Source: Bacteroidales bacterium (GTDB lineage: Bacteria; Bacteroidota; Bacteroidia; Bacteroidales; FEN-979). Taken from it: a stretch of DNA of 64,000 nucleotides. A program made the translations under genes and the position numbers. A model generated the notes under the pieces. The model ran no database searches, had not been told where the DNA came from, and saw only the letters and a list, made by a program, of their open reading frames with translations. The stretch spans positions 1 to 64,000 of the forward strand of contig JAUXWT010000057.1 in the NCBI GenBank assembly GCA_030681475.1. The letters run 5' to 3'. Within the stretch, counting starts at the first letter, position 1. Each line of letters opens with the position of its first letter. Shown here one piece after another: positions 17,357 through 26,225 of this stretch.

Positions 17357-18040
17357 TTATTTCCTGCCCAGTTCGAACAACATGTAACGAAATAAGCGAA
17401 TAGCAGTAGGAAATGGCTTGAAATGTGTTTCACCCGACTGCCGGGAACTCTCCTGGACAGGGAATTCCACTCTTTTGAAGTTCTTCTTATAGGAGCGAAC
17501 GACCATTTCCAGATCCATCGAAAGGCCATGATCAATTGGCTCAATCTCCAGGAATGCTTTCCGCGTAATTCCCCGGAAGCCATGCAATACATCCCAGATA
17601 AAAACGCCCTCTCTTCTCCAAATGACGCCCGCCACTAAGCCTAAAAAGACAACGAACCATTTCCTGAATTTAAAAAATTGGTGATCCTCCTCGTTTTGCG
17701 ACCCCTTGATGATCCTGCTGGCTATGACCAGGTCAAATCCTGTGTTAAAATAACTCCGGAAATCCAGTGTCTGATCAGGATGGATCGTCCCCTTTGGATG
17801 GAAAAAAATCAAGGCATCACTCCCGGATGATTCAAAAGCAAAGATATAGGCTGCATTATAGCCTTTTTTAGGCTGCACCCGAACTTCAACCCCCATCGAT
17901 TTTAGATATTCAATTGTACCGTCCGTACTTCCTCCATCCACCGCAAATACTTCGTCGAACTGGTCAAACCTGATCAATGGGAGCGCTTGTTTGCATCCCT
18001 CAAGTTCGTTATAAACAAGTAAACACAGGCCTATTGTCAT
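17357..18040 (-). CDS. GT2 glycosyltransferase, dolichol-phosphate-mannose-synthase-like
   Basis: A 227-residue protein. TIGLCLLVYNELEG, VFAVDGGSTDGTIEYLKS and KKGYNAAYIFAFESS are typical of polyprenyl-phosphate sugar synthases. The usual DxD position is replaced by FFHPKGTIHPD, which is unusual. The C-terminal part carries one hydrophobic stretch (WFVVFLGLVAGVIW), which may attach it to the membrane. Its ATG overlaps the stop of the upstream flavoprotein gene by 4 bases, so the two are translationally coupled. Confidence 0.75.
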   Translation of the reverse strand: MTIGLCLLVYNELEGCKQALPLIRFDQFDEVFAVDGGSTDGTIEYLKSMGVEVRVQPKKGYNAAYIFAFESSGSDALIFFHPKGTIHPDQTLDFRSYFNTGFDLVIASRIIKGSQNEEDHQFFKFRKWFVVFLGLVAGVIWRREGVFIWDVLHGFRGITRKAFLEIEPIDHGLSMDLEMVVRSYKKNFKRVEFPVQESSRQSGETHFKPFPTAIRLFRYMLFELGRK

Positions 18041-19242
18041 TTCTTCATATTTTTTAGCAGAGATTCAGCCAGTTCGATGCCTTGTTTTACGGCAATATCC
18101 GAATTAATATGTTCCCACGTGCCCCAACGACCAAGTCCATAAACGTTATTCATCTTTGTGAATTCTGCAATTTTCTTCATCAGAGAAGGTTTTTCCCTTG
18201 TATTAAGCGGGTACGCATGATTATTTACGGCAACCATCGCGTTTGTTTCCGATGATCTTTTCAAATTGGTTTCGGTCCAATATCCCTTTGCCTTGTCGAT
18301 AAATGTTTTCCGGTTCAATATACGGTGATACGATAATCGTTCATCGGGAATATATATCCAATGATCGTCATTTCCAGGGTCGGCGCTGAAATAGTCAACC
18401 TGTATCCCTGAATATTGCAGCCCTGTCACCGCATTATGGATATCAGAGGAAATATCATCCAGCCTGATCGAATTCCATGGGATCGTATTGATGATGATCG
18501 CTCCCGACAGGTGATTATTTACGGTCTTACGCTTAATATCCAGCGATTGAACCGGCGAAGAGAGCGCCAGTTTTTCTCCCAGTTCTTTTCCCATCAGTTC
18601 CCAAACTGCTCCGTATCCATGTTTTATGGGGTAATAAAAAGTTTTATGCGCAGGAATCTTTCCATAAGGCTCTTTTGTCAGACAACTGTATAACACCTCT
18701 TTGAAGGAAACGGAAGGAAGTTTGTCGATCCAGTAGGTGCCCAGTTGTTCAAGAGGGATTGACCAGATCTTCCGATTGTACGGGAACATGTAATCCTCGG
18801 CAATCCTTTTTCCCAGCTTCCATTGAATCCAATCCTCAAATTGTTCCGGGGCAGGATGCCCAAGGTTCTCTCCGGCATAGGCAATGGCATGAATATACTC
18901 AACCTGCTTTTCTACCGGAAGCTGCCATATATTCGACTCGATGGGGTAATCGACCCGGTAATCTCCAAAATCAATGGCCGATTTCCTGTCGAAAATATTC
19001 CATTGATCCTGTGGAAGAAACTGGAACAGGAATTCAAGGACATGGGGTAGCCTCGTATCCAGGAAGTGCCCTCCGCCAATATCGAGCGGTGAACCATCAA
19101 CCATTTTTGACCGGCAAAGTCCTCCGGCGATATCCTCCTTTTCCATCACAAGAAAGGATCTTTCGCCATGCTTTAACAAGGTATGTGCAAATGCCAATCC
19201 GGAAGGACCGGCGCCAAGTATGAGAAATTTATATTTTTCCAT
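18037..19242 (-). CDS. FAD-dependent oxidoreductase, UDP-galactopyranose-mutase-like
   Basis: A 401-residue protein beginning with the dinucleotide-binding motif FLILGAGPSGLAFAHTL and followed by GGLCRS and DIGGGHFLD, the arrangement seen in UDP-galactopyranose mutases and related amine-oxidase-fold enzymes. YMFPYNRKIWSIPLEQLGTYW fits the mutase-like substrate region. The C-terminal block YGLGRWGTWEHINSDIAVKQG binds FAD. It may isomerise or oxidise a nucleotide sugar for the glycan. It overlaps its neighbours by 1 and 4 bases. A protoporphyrinogen-oxidase-like role is less likely in this context. Confidence 0.75.
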   Translation of the reverse strand: MEKYKFLILGAGPSGLAFAHTLLKHGERSFLVMEKEDIAGGLCRSKMVDGSPLDIGGGHFLDTRLPHVLEFLFQFLPQDQWNIFDRKSAIDFGDYRVDYPIESNIWQLPVEKQVEYIHAIAYAGENLGHPAPEQFEDWIQWKLGKRIAEDYMFPYNRKIWSIPLEQLGTYWIDKLPSVSFKEVLYSCLTKEPYGKIPAHKTFYYPIKHGYGAVWELMGKELGEKLALSSPVQSLDIKRKTVNNHLSGAIIINTIPWNSIRLDDISSDIHNAVTGLQYSGIQVDYFSADPGNDDHWIYIPDERLSYHRILNRKTFIDKAKGYWTETNLKRSSETNAMVAVNNHAYPLNTREKPSLMKKIAEFTKMNNVYGLGRWGTWEHINSDIAVKQGIELAESLLKNMKK

Positions 19243-22200
19243 TAGTCTCCTTTTCTGATAGCAACCCGTTTAAGAACCACCGGTACCGAAGGCCTGATCT
19301 TTATATCATCAACCTGGTCGTTCATCCATGCCCATTGGGTACTGATACGGATAAGATACTGCTCCACCTTTCCGGTTGGCTCCAGGTCAAATTCTACTGT
19401 AGATGGATAATCGCCCCCATAAAATAATGACACCTTTCCGCCCATAGTCGAACTCAGAAATAGATGCAGATAGTTGCCATGGCTTTTATCAATGTTTTTA
19501 CCTGTCGTAATACTCCTGATCTCCCCTGCGCCAAGAATTGAATCAACAATATGATGATCCTCAATGACTTCAGTCTGCGTTGAAGCATTTTTATCATCAA
19601 AATTCGCCCATATATAGGGTAGCTTCTTAAGATTAAAGTATTGAGGATCTGTTCGTTCAATCGAAACAAAGTTTGATTCGGAAATCACCGGCCTGTAAAG
19701 GCAGAATTCAGCTCCCGTTGGTGGATCGAACCGGATATCGGTGAGTACCGATCCGTTTTTAAATTTTGGAAGTACAATTGTTCGCTCCTCTATCCCCTGT
19801 TCACTGCCTACCTGAATCCTGTCACTCAATATCTCGTTGAAGGCTGATCCATCCACTGAATAAAATATTTGCAGATCTCCCGGCACACTGCTGTGAAATT
19901 TCATGTTGAGTGTATTTATAGTCGATGATCTGAGAGTAATACCATTTCCCGGGTCAAGAATTTGATATATATAGGGGTCTCTGCCAAAGGTGCGCATCAA
20001 AACGCTGTCTTCGGTAAAATGTTTGATCTCAATATCTGAATACATATTTTTATTTTCATGTCTGAACCTCGGTGATATCCTGTTTGGCTGATCCAGGCTT
20101 ATATTACTCATTTTATCCTTCCAGATCTCATAATTATCAACAACGGCAAACGGTTTATAGTTTTTGTAAATAAACTCAGAAACCAAATAACTTCTGACGG
20201 GCTGTGGTACGCCGTCAATAGAGTCCCACCGGGTATTCTGTTTAAATAATACCAACGGCATTTGTCCCTTTTTCAAATAACCATCAAGCCGGTCAAGAAG
20301 AAAACGCTCTATCGGATCCGCGGCCTGAAAAAGGTTTGGAATGATATGCGCCGGAAAAAGCCGGTCAGCAAAAACATATAACAGGGGAGCATTGGAAAAA
20401 TCAAAAAAGGTCTGGTTCTTTTCCAGGTAAGTATCGCAAAACCTGCTGAAATTTTTAAATTGAGACGAATCACTGATCATCACCCTTGAAGTTTTATCCG
20501 GCAAGGAAAAAAAATCGTAAAACTGTTCCTGGGGTATCAGGTTAGACGGCTTGAATTTCACATATACCTTCTTTGGCATGGTTACCAATAACATGGTGTA
20601 AAAAAGGAAGATGAATAAAAAAACAGCATGGGCTGCCCATTTACTTATCCCTGTAAAATAAAAAGGAGCTGCACAAAGCAGGAAAATACTTAATACAGGA
20701 TTAAACCCTTCCAGAATGGTATGCCGCTGGATCGTGCGGATAGTCATGACAATGGCAAACATGGCAACCCAAACCAGAATGATTTGAGACCTCTTGAAAA
20801 CCCCTCTTCTGGATAAAAGGGTATATAAGTAGAAAACGATGTACAATATTGAAACTGCAGGACTGATAATATACTCTAAGAAGAATTCCAGCGAGTAATT
20901 ATGATATACCTGAACCAGCGATTGGGTAGGCGCCTGAATTTTAAAGTAAATGTAAAATTGACGCAGCATCTCATATGGGTTTTGACCATTGAGATACAAA
21001 ATCGCCGAATACAAAATTAATGTTGCAGCAATAACAACACCCATGGCGATCAGGGGTGTTTTGATGTGCCTGATCAGGGTAATTAAAGAAAAATCTCCCT
21101 TTGACCTGTGATGGAAAATACCAGGGATGATACAAATGGAGGAGATGGCAGCTATAACCCCAAAATCGTATCTCCAGAAAAACAATAAAATGATTGTCAG
21201 CCATAAAACCATGTACCTTTTCAAGTCTGGTCGATTAATCAACCACAATACCACGAGCGGAATAATAATACAGAAGCGGTAATAGTCATTAATGATCAAT
21301 CCTTCCGGAAGAAGAAGGATTAAAAGGAAACTGAATAGCGGAGATGTCAGCCGTGCAAGCAGATAATACAACATCAGAATTCCTGCAAGGACAGGCATCC
21401 ATCTCCACAAAAACATCTCCGGCCCATGATATCCATTTACTGCAGAATACATCGCCTGGTCAAAAAAATCCATAATCCCATGGGTAGGAATAATGTCAAC
21501 AAAAGGAATCCGGCCAAAAGAAAAAAGCTGTTGAGTCACCAACATCCTTTCCCCATTGTGAAACAAATCAAAGGTCTTAAAAGTCAGGATGCCATCAACT
21601 GCCGTCATCAGATAAAAACCAATAATGATGGCTGGAAGAATATAGTTGGCCACCACCGAAGATGTTCTGATCGTAATCTTCCTCCATAAAAAAAACAGAT
21701 AGAAAAAAATACTCGCGGCAAAGAAGATCCCAACGATCATCCTTGCAAAATCCTGTGGCTGGATGGTTGTGATACCTGAAAGGGTGTAATGAATTTCGTT
21801 TGATATCGGAAGCGATGCAGGAATAAAGGCCAGTAAAAGTGATGCAATAATATTTGGGCCTCTGACGATTTGCGGCCTTAAGCCAATCCGGTTCAATATT
21901 ATTGGATACAATGTGATGAAAACGACATTGAAGAGAAAGTAAAAAATTATCTCGTTTGTGGTAATTGCAAGTGGAATTCCCCAAATGATCCACCGGACAA
22001 ACAGCAGTGAAAACGATAGCATGAATGAAAGGATCACAACGGAATAATCCTTATAATAATCAAAAATGCCCGGGAACTTCCTGTATGCCGCAATCTTTAT
22101 GAAGAGAAAATAATAAAAGAAAGCAATGAATAAAAGGAGAATCCAGGCGATGTTGAGGATAACCAACTCCTCTCTGATCACTGCGTATATGACAAGAAAC

Positions 22201-22544
22201 AGCGAAAAAAGGGAGAACATGAATTGCATGGATTGCTCTGCCCTGAAATAAACAGGTCGTCCAAATTGGCTTGCCGATTTGTTTGCCCATGAAAATAAAG
22301 CAACAAGGCAAAACAGCAATACAATGGTAAAAATGATCGTCAGGCAGTAGTACAACGTTCTCAGGTTAGCGTCAATGCCCGATAACACTACGATCCCGAT
22401 ACTCCGGTCAGGAAAGCTTTTTAACGGTGGTTGGATAAGGCTGCTGAAAAAAATAAAGTAAATCAGAATACTTATCGTAAAGCCTAAGAGAATAGCAGTA
22501 AAATCAAATTTACCATCGAATGATTTTTGTATTTTGTTAATCAT
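19242..22544 (-). CDS. Large polytopic membrane protein, possible GT-C-type glycosyltransferase
   Basis: An 1100-residue protein. About sixteen or more hydrophobic helices fill residues 15-660, followed by a 430-residue extracytoplasmic region that is probably beta-rich. A loop with DLFHNGERM and FVDIIPTHGIMDFFDQ lies after the first half of the helices, and acidic loop residues are typical of GT-C enzymes that use polyprenyl-linked sugars. No classical family signature is evident. It shares short overlaps with its neighbours and so belongs to the sulfotransferase/flavoprotein operon. It could equally be a polymerase or flippase-type component. Confidence 0.6.
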   Translation of the reverse strand: MINKIQKSFDGKFDFTAILLGFTISILIYFIFFSSLIQPPLKSFPDRSIGIVVLSGIDANLRTLYYCLTIIFTIVLLFCLVALFSWANKSASQFGRPVYFRAEQSMQFMFSLFSLFLVIYAVIREELVILNIAWILLLFIAFFYYFLFIKIAAYRKFPGIFDYYKDYSVVILSFMLSFSLLFVRWIIWGIPLAITTNEIIFYFLFNVVFITLYPIILNRIGLRPQIVRGPNIIASLLLAFIPASLPISNEIHYTLSGITTIQPQDFARMIVGIFFAASIFFYLFFLWRKITIRTSSVVANYILPAIIIGFYLMTAVDGILTFKTFDLFHNGERMLVTQQLFSFGRIPFVDIIPTHGIMDFFDQAMYSAVNGYHGPEMFLWRWMPVLAGILMLYYLLARLTSPLFSFLLILLLPEGLIINDYYRFCIIIPLVVLWLINRPDLKRYMVLWLTIILLFFWRYDFGVIAAISSICIIPGIFHHRSKGDFSLITLIRHIKTPLIAMGVVIAATLILYSAILYLNGQNPYEMLRQFYIYFKIQAPTQSLVQVYHNYSLEFFLEYIISPAVSILYIVFYLYTLLSRRGVFKRSQIILVWVAMFAIVMTIRTIQRHTILEGFNPVLSIFLLCAAPFYFTGISKWAAHAVFLFIFLFYTMLLVTMPKKVYVKFKPSNLIPQEQFYDFFSLPDKTSRVMISDSSQFKNFSRFCDTYLEKNQTFFDFSNAPLLYVFADRLFPAHIIPNLFQAADPIERFLLDRLDGYLKKGQMPLVLFKQNTRWDSIDGVPQPVRSYLVSEFIYKNYKPFAVVDNYEIWKDKMSNISLDQPNRISPRFRHENKNMYSDIEIKHFTEDSVLMRTFGRDPYIYQILDPGNGITLRSSTINTLNMKFHSSVPGDLQIFYSVDGSAFNEILSDRIQVGSEQGIEERTIVLPKFKNGSVLTDIRFDPPTGAEFCLYRPVISESNFVSIERTDPQYFNLKKLPYIWANFDDKNASTQTEVIEDHHIVDSILGAGEIRSITTGKNIDKSHGNYLHLFLSSTMGGKVSLFYGGDYPSTVEFDLEPTGKVEQYLIRISTQWAWMNDQVDDIKIRPSVPVVLKRVAIRKGD

Positions 22545-23727
22545 GCAGTAAGGATTTTCTACCTGCGATCTGGCAATGTTCCGGAAACATCCTGACTAAC
22601 TTCCACAGCGATCCATGATTTATGAATTTATCGCCGGCATTGAAAATTGTCACCCATTCTCCCGATGCCAAGGCTAGTCCTTTTCTAATGGCATCAGACT
22701 GGATTTGATCCTGCGTATTGACCCTGTGCGACAACAGGTATTTGTATTTTTCAATAATCTCAAACGTGGGCTTGTCGGGGTCTCTGTCAATTAATACATA
22801 CTCTAGGTTCGGATAGTCCTGGCTGACAACACTAAGAATGGTCTCTTCCAATGCAACGGATTCATTCTTCACGGAGGTGATTATTGAAAATTTAGGCCAT
22901 TTCAGGGGACCATATGATGAATAAAAATCTTCCGCAAAACGATCAAGTTCATCCTGTTCATTCACAGTGATTTGACGGGAGGAAAACTGCCTGAACATCT
23001 CAAATATCGTATTGAATCTGTGATCATTTGCATAAACGTCACCAACACTCCTTCTGCCGGAATGGTTCAAATCCGGCTCAACAAACTGTATGATCTTTTC
23101 TCTTACCGTAGTTACAAGGGGGAAATCCAGTGAAAACGCGGATATGACCTTCTCCAGCATGGATATGGGATCCGCAAGTATATTATTGTAATCTATAAAT
23201 ATGCGTGAATATTCTCTGGAATGTTTTTCAGCCATCAGCATATGATCGATCCAAATCCGGAACGATTTTTCAGTCGGAAAAGTGTCACGAGTCTTCAGGG
23301 ATTCTGCAACTTCCTGATGATTCCGATAGGTTAGGATGAAAAATGGTTCGATTTCGAGCTCCTTGAAAGCCTTCAGGTAAACCGGCAACAAAATGCATAT
23401 CCTCGGATCCTTGAACAGCAGGTGGGTTCCCTGGGTAAAATCATCAAGGATCAACATCTTTAATCGTTCAGTTTCCTTTTGCATCTCCTCAGATTCCCAC
23501 CACGCGCTATGAAGTCCCAGGGTGTTGTGCCAGTTCACATGAAGTCTCCGGTATAGGTCTTCATTGAATAACATGATCCTGTAATTCTCAAAAAAACCCC
23601 TGGAATTACTTTCGTTGCCTCCCATAACCGCTTTACCGAGGTCAAGTCCAAGCATGTAAAGCATTCCGGAGGTGGTGGAAGTCCCGCTCCTGTGCATCCC
23701 TAATACTATTATTGCCTTTCTTTGCAA
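22537..23727 (-). CDS. Sulfotransferase fused to a short GT2-like domain
   Basis: A 396-residue protein. Residues 1-275 form a PAPS-dependent sulfotransferase: the 5'-phosphosulfate loop is VLGMHRSGTSTTSGML near the N-terminus, and FILTYRNHQEVAESL holds the 3'-phosphate region. Residues about 280-396 begin like a GT2 enzyme (FSIITSVKNESVALEETIL) and reach a FNAGD motif, but stop after roughly half a normal domain. Translation must start at a TTG at 23727 because an in-frame stop lies just upstream and the next ATG falls inside the P-loop. The protein probably sulfates a sugar. Confidence 0.75.
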   Translation of the reverse strand: MQRKAIIVLGMHRSGTSTTSGMLYMLGLDLGKAVMGGNESNSRGFFENYRIMLFNEDLYRRLHVNWHNTLGLHSAWWESEEMQKETERLKMLILDDFTQGTHLLFKDPRICILLPVYLKAFKELEIEPFFILTYRNHQEVAESLKTRDTFPTEKSFRIWIDHMLMAEKHSREYSRIFIDYNNILADPISMLEKVISAFSLDFPLVTTVREKIIQFVEPDLNHSGRRSVGDVYANDHRFNTIFEMFRQFSSRQITVNEQDELDRFAEDFYSSYGPLKWPKFSIITSVKNESVALEETILSVVSQDYPNLEYVLIDRDPDKPTFEIIEKYKYLLSHRVNTQDQIQSDAIRKGLALASGEWVTIFNAGDKFINHGSLWKLVRMFPEHCQIAGRKSLLHD

Positions 23728-23773
23728 TCCGTTACTTTGTTAAATTAAATTTTTCTAAAGTTAAAAGTATTTT

Positions 23774-23781
23774 TACTTTTG
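23774..23781 (+). promoter_or_regulatory. Bacteroidota-type -7 box (TACTTTTG)
   Basis: A TAnnTTTG match 18 bases before the ATG of the GT2 gene, in the 72-bp divergent gap. It forms the right half of a short AT-rich palindrome, AAAAGTA-TTTT-TACTTTT (23764-23780). A -33 element is not clear. Confidence 0.45.
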
Positions 23782-23799
23782 ACAAAACAATAAAAACCA

Positions 23800-24573
23800 A
23801 TGTCGAAAACGCTCGTCATCATCCTGAATCATAACCTTCCTGAATATACAAACCGGCTTTTCGATTCCCTGCAGGAATTCCAGGGTGAAACATATGAGAC
23901 CATCGTGATGGACAATGGCTCCAAACCAGAACTGATGGCGGCCACAACACACATCCGGTTTGAGAATAACCTCTATTTCGGCGGCGCCCTCAATGAGGCG
24001 TTCAAACTTGTACTGCAGGATGAACAATATGATTCACTTCTTTTCCTTAATAATGATATCGAAGTTACCACAGAGGTTTTTGTTAACTTGCTCAGGAATG
24101 AATTGTTCAGCAACGATTTTGCCATCCTGTCGCCGTGCATTGCCGGGCGGGCCCAACCGTGGAAACAAATGCAGAACTGGGGCAGCCGTGAAACCCGGAT
24201 CGTGAAATGGATCGACCTCCAGGCGCCGCTTTTTCATCGCAAGCTCATTGAAACCATCGGACAATTTGATCCCGACCTCTATTACGGATGGGGACAGGAG
24301 TTGGTCTGTTTTGATCTGTGCGAGGAAAAAGGCTGGACCACAGGAGTTTGTGATCATATCTGTATTTTACATTTCGGTAAACAGACATTGCTGCAAAACA
24401 GACTCTTTTCACAGAAAAAACCTGAACAGAATGGGGAAGTAGAAACTGTATCTCTCACAGATTCACATGCCATGGCGATGTACGAATACCGGGCCTATTT
24501 TACCAATCATCCTTTAAAGCATGGCGATTTTGAGGAACTTCGGGCTTATGGAGAGCATTATACTTTTTTATAA
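23800..24573 (+). CDS. GT2 glycosyltransferase
   Basis: A 257-residue protein with the GT-A start LVIILNHNLPEYTNRLFDSL, IVMDNGS, and LLFLNNDIEV at the metal-binding position. GQFDPDLYYGWGQELVCFDLCEEKGW is the acceptor-side block seen in rhamnosyltransferase-like members. It is transcribed divergently from the sulfotransferase fusion and is followed 32 bases later by another sulfotransferase gene. It probably adds one sugar to the exported glycan. Confidence 0.8.
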   Translation: MSKTLVIILNHNLPEYTNRLFDSLQEFQGETYETIVMDNGSKPELMAATTHIRFENNLYFGGALNEAFKLVLQDEQYDSLLFLNNDIEVTTEVFVNLLRNELFSNDFAILSPCIAGRAQPWKQMQNWGSRETRIVKWIDLQAPLFHRKLIETIGQFDPDLYYGWGQELVCFDLCEEKGWTTGVCDHICILHFGKQTLLQNRLFSQKKPEQNGEVETVSLTDSHAMAMYEYRAYFTNHPLKHGDFEELRAYGEHYTFL

Positions 24574-24605
24574 CGATCATTAAAAGGAACTCAAACCAAA
24601 CCAAC

Positions 24606-25334
24606 ATGTTCATTTTGAGTGCAGGGATGCCAAAATCCGGATCCACATTGTTTTCATTGTATCAGAAAAGCATCCTGGAACGCACATTGAAAAATAATGG
24701 GCAGAAGGCGTTTGAGCAACTAATCCTTGATGGTAAAATCAATGGTATCGGAATTTTTGTACATGATCTTGAATCACCCGAAATTCTGAAAAAGCTCGTT
24801 GACCTGAGTCTTGAGATCGGGCCATTTGTTGTAAAGTCACACCTGAACCTTTCAAATGACCTGATTACCTGCCTGAAACGAAAAGAGATACTGGCCACCT
24901 ACATTCATCGTGACCCGCGCGATGTTATCTTATCGGCAATTGATCATGGTAACCGTGCTGTTGACCATCCTAATGCGAATACGTTTTTCCGGCAGTTTGC
25001 CTCTGTACAGAATTCAATCCCGATTGTTAAAGATTTTTGCAGGGCGGGTATTGACTGGATCCGGTCAGGATTGTGTGAAACTTATTCATACCAAGATCTC
25101 TTGACCAAACCTGAAAGCGTAATGATCCGCTTCAACGATTTCATTCATACCAAATTGGATGCTGCTATTTTTCGGGAACTGATCGATACCTATTCACGCA
25201 ATGCAATTATTGGAAAAAAACAATTCAACACAGGTAAACTGCTTCGATTTCCTGACGAAATGAGCCCTGCTGATGTTGAAACCTGTATCCGGGAAATGGC
25301 TGAAGAACTTAAATTGCTTGGATATTTGCCTTGA
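24606..25334 (+). CDS. Sulfotransferase domain protein
   Basis: A 242-residue soluble protein. ILSAGMPKSGSTLFSLY is the 5'-phosphosulfate-binding loop at the N-terminus, and YIHRDPRDVILSAIDHG is the 3'-phosphate-binding strand-helix of PAPS-dependent sulfotransferases. The length suits a minimal single-domain enzyme. It is the second of three sulfotransferases in the locus, and the fold is clearly different from the other two, implying a different acceptor. Convergent with the next gene. Confidence 0.8.
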   Translation: MFILSAGMPKSGSTLFSLYQKSILERTLKNNGQKAFEQLILDGKINGIGIFVHDLESPEILKKLVDLSLEIGPFVVKSHLNLSNDLITCLKRKEILATYIHRDPRDVILSAIDHGNRAVDHPNANTFFRQFASVQNSIPIVKDFCRAGIDWIRSGLCETYSYQDLLTKPESVMIRFNDFIHTKLDAAIFRELIDTYSRNAIIGKKQFNTGKLLRFPDEMSPADVETCIREMAEELKLLGYLP

Positions 25335-25375
25335 AAATGCAACCTAATGAAAATTTTTCAATGGTGTTCTTCCGG

Positions 25376-26176
25376 TCAATCCCACCAGTTGAATTCATCG
25401 CCTATCAATGCAGCAAGTTTTCTGACATCCTCTTCAAAATGGTTTATCAGGAAACTATTAGTTTCAGGTAATATCGGGTGGTAAATATTTGTATTAACCG
25501 GCTTCAGATCGGATGGGAAAATTGGTTCGATCCCCAGGAAATCATAAACCTTTAGTAATTCTGCCTTAGGATTGTCAAAAAACAGTTCGCTTTTTATAAA
25601 AAGAAACTGGTCCATTTGAAAATATTTCAACCATTCCTGAACCTGCATATGATACATTCCGCGGGCAAGGTATGAGTACATCTGATGATTAAGGTTAAAC
25701 CGGCACCGGCCTGATTTTATCTCTTCGGTTGTTCCGGCTAACCTGTCAGGTTCTGCCGCCAAAGCCTCTTCGAACGTCTCAAAAGGCTCATATCCCTTGT
25801 TCCTTATCATCATATAATGTGAATAGGCTCTTGCGACCGGATCCCGTAGTAAAACGATAAGTTTCACCCCAGGGCAATGTGTCGAAATCCTCAGCGCTGC
25901 CAGCGGATGGAAAAAGTAATATGGAGATGCCTCCCCTGTGATTAGTCCTGAATTTGTTCTGACAGGAAAGCTGTTACGATACCATTCGATCCCCCTATCG
26001 TATTTATGATCAAAAAAATGGATTTCCTTGTTTCGTGACGGTTGAATTCGTGGATGTTGTGCTAAATAGCTGAAAAGTGATGAGGTCCCGCCTTTTTGCA
26101 CCCCGGGAATAATAAACTCAGGCAATTGTCTTAAATCTGAAGTGATCTCTTCTTGCGCTGTCATGTTTGGAGCCAA
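25376..26176 (-). CDS. Sulfotransferase (heparan-sulfate-sulfotransferase-like)
   Basis: A 266-residue protein. FIIPGVQKGGTSSLFSYLAQ is the 5'-phosphosulfate loop and LIVLLRDPVARAYSHYMM the 3'-phosphate site; both are close to the NDST/heparan O-sulfotransferase type. KEIHFFDHKYDRGIEWY and GEASPYYFF are additional family blocks. It lies 49 bases downstream of the Wzt gene on the same strand, which ties sulfation to the exported polysaccharide. The sulfated position cannot be predicted. Confidence 0.85.
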   Translation of the reverse strand: MAPNMTAQEEITSDLRQLPEFIIPGVQKGGTSSLFSYLAQHPRIQPSRNKEIHFFDHKYDRGIEWYRNSFPVRTNSGLITGEASPYYFFHPLAALRISTHCPGVKLIVLLRDPVARAYSHYMMIRNKGYEPFETFEEALAAEPDRLAGTTEEIKSGRCRFNLNHQMYSYLARGMYHMQVQEWLKYFQMDQFLFIKSELFFDNPKAELLKVYDFLGIEPIFPSDLKPVNTNIYHPILPETNSFLINHFEEDVRKLAALIGDEFNWWD

Positions 26177-26225
26177 TCGGGCTGTTAAGTCAGTAGTTAA
26201 CCTGATAAATTAAATTGAAGCAGCA

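Noticed and set aside
17203..17592. Minus-strand frame of 129 codons
   Set aside because: It overlaps the well-supported GT2 gene at 17357-18040 in another frame and encodes no domain-like sequence.
18037..19242. Protoporphyrinogen oxidase (haem synthesis)
   Set aside because: The FAD fold is shared, but the glycan-locus context and the mutase-like motifs favour a nucleotide-sugar enzyme.
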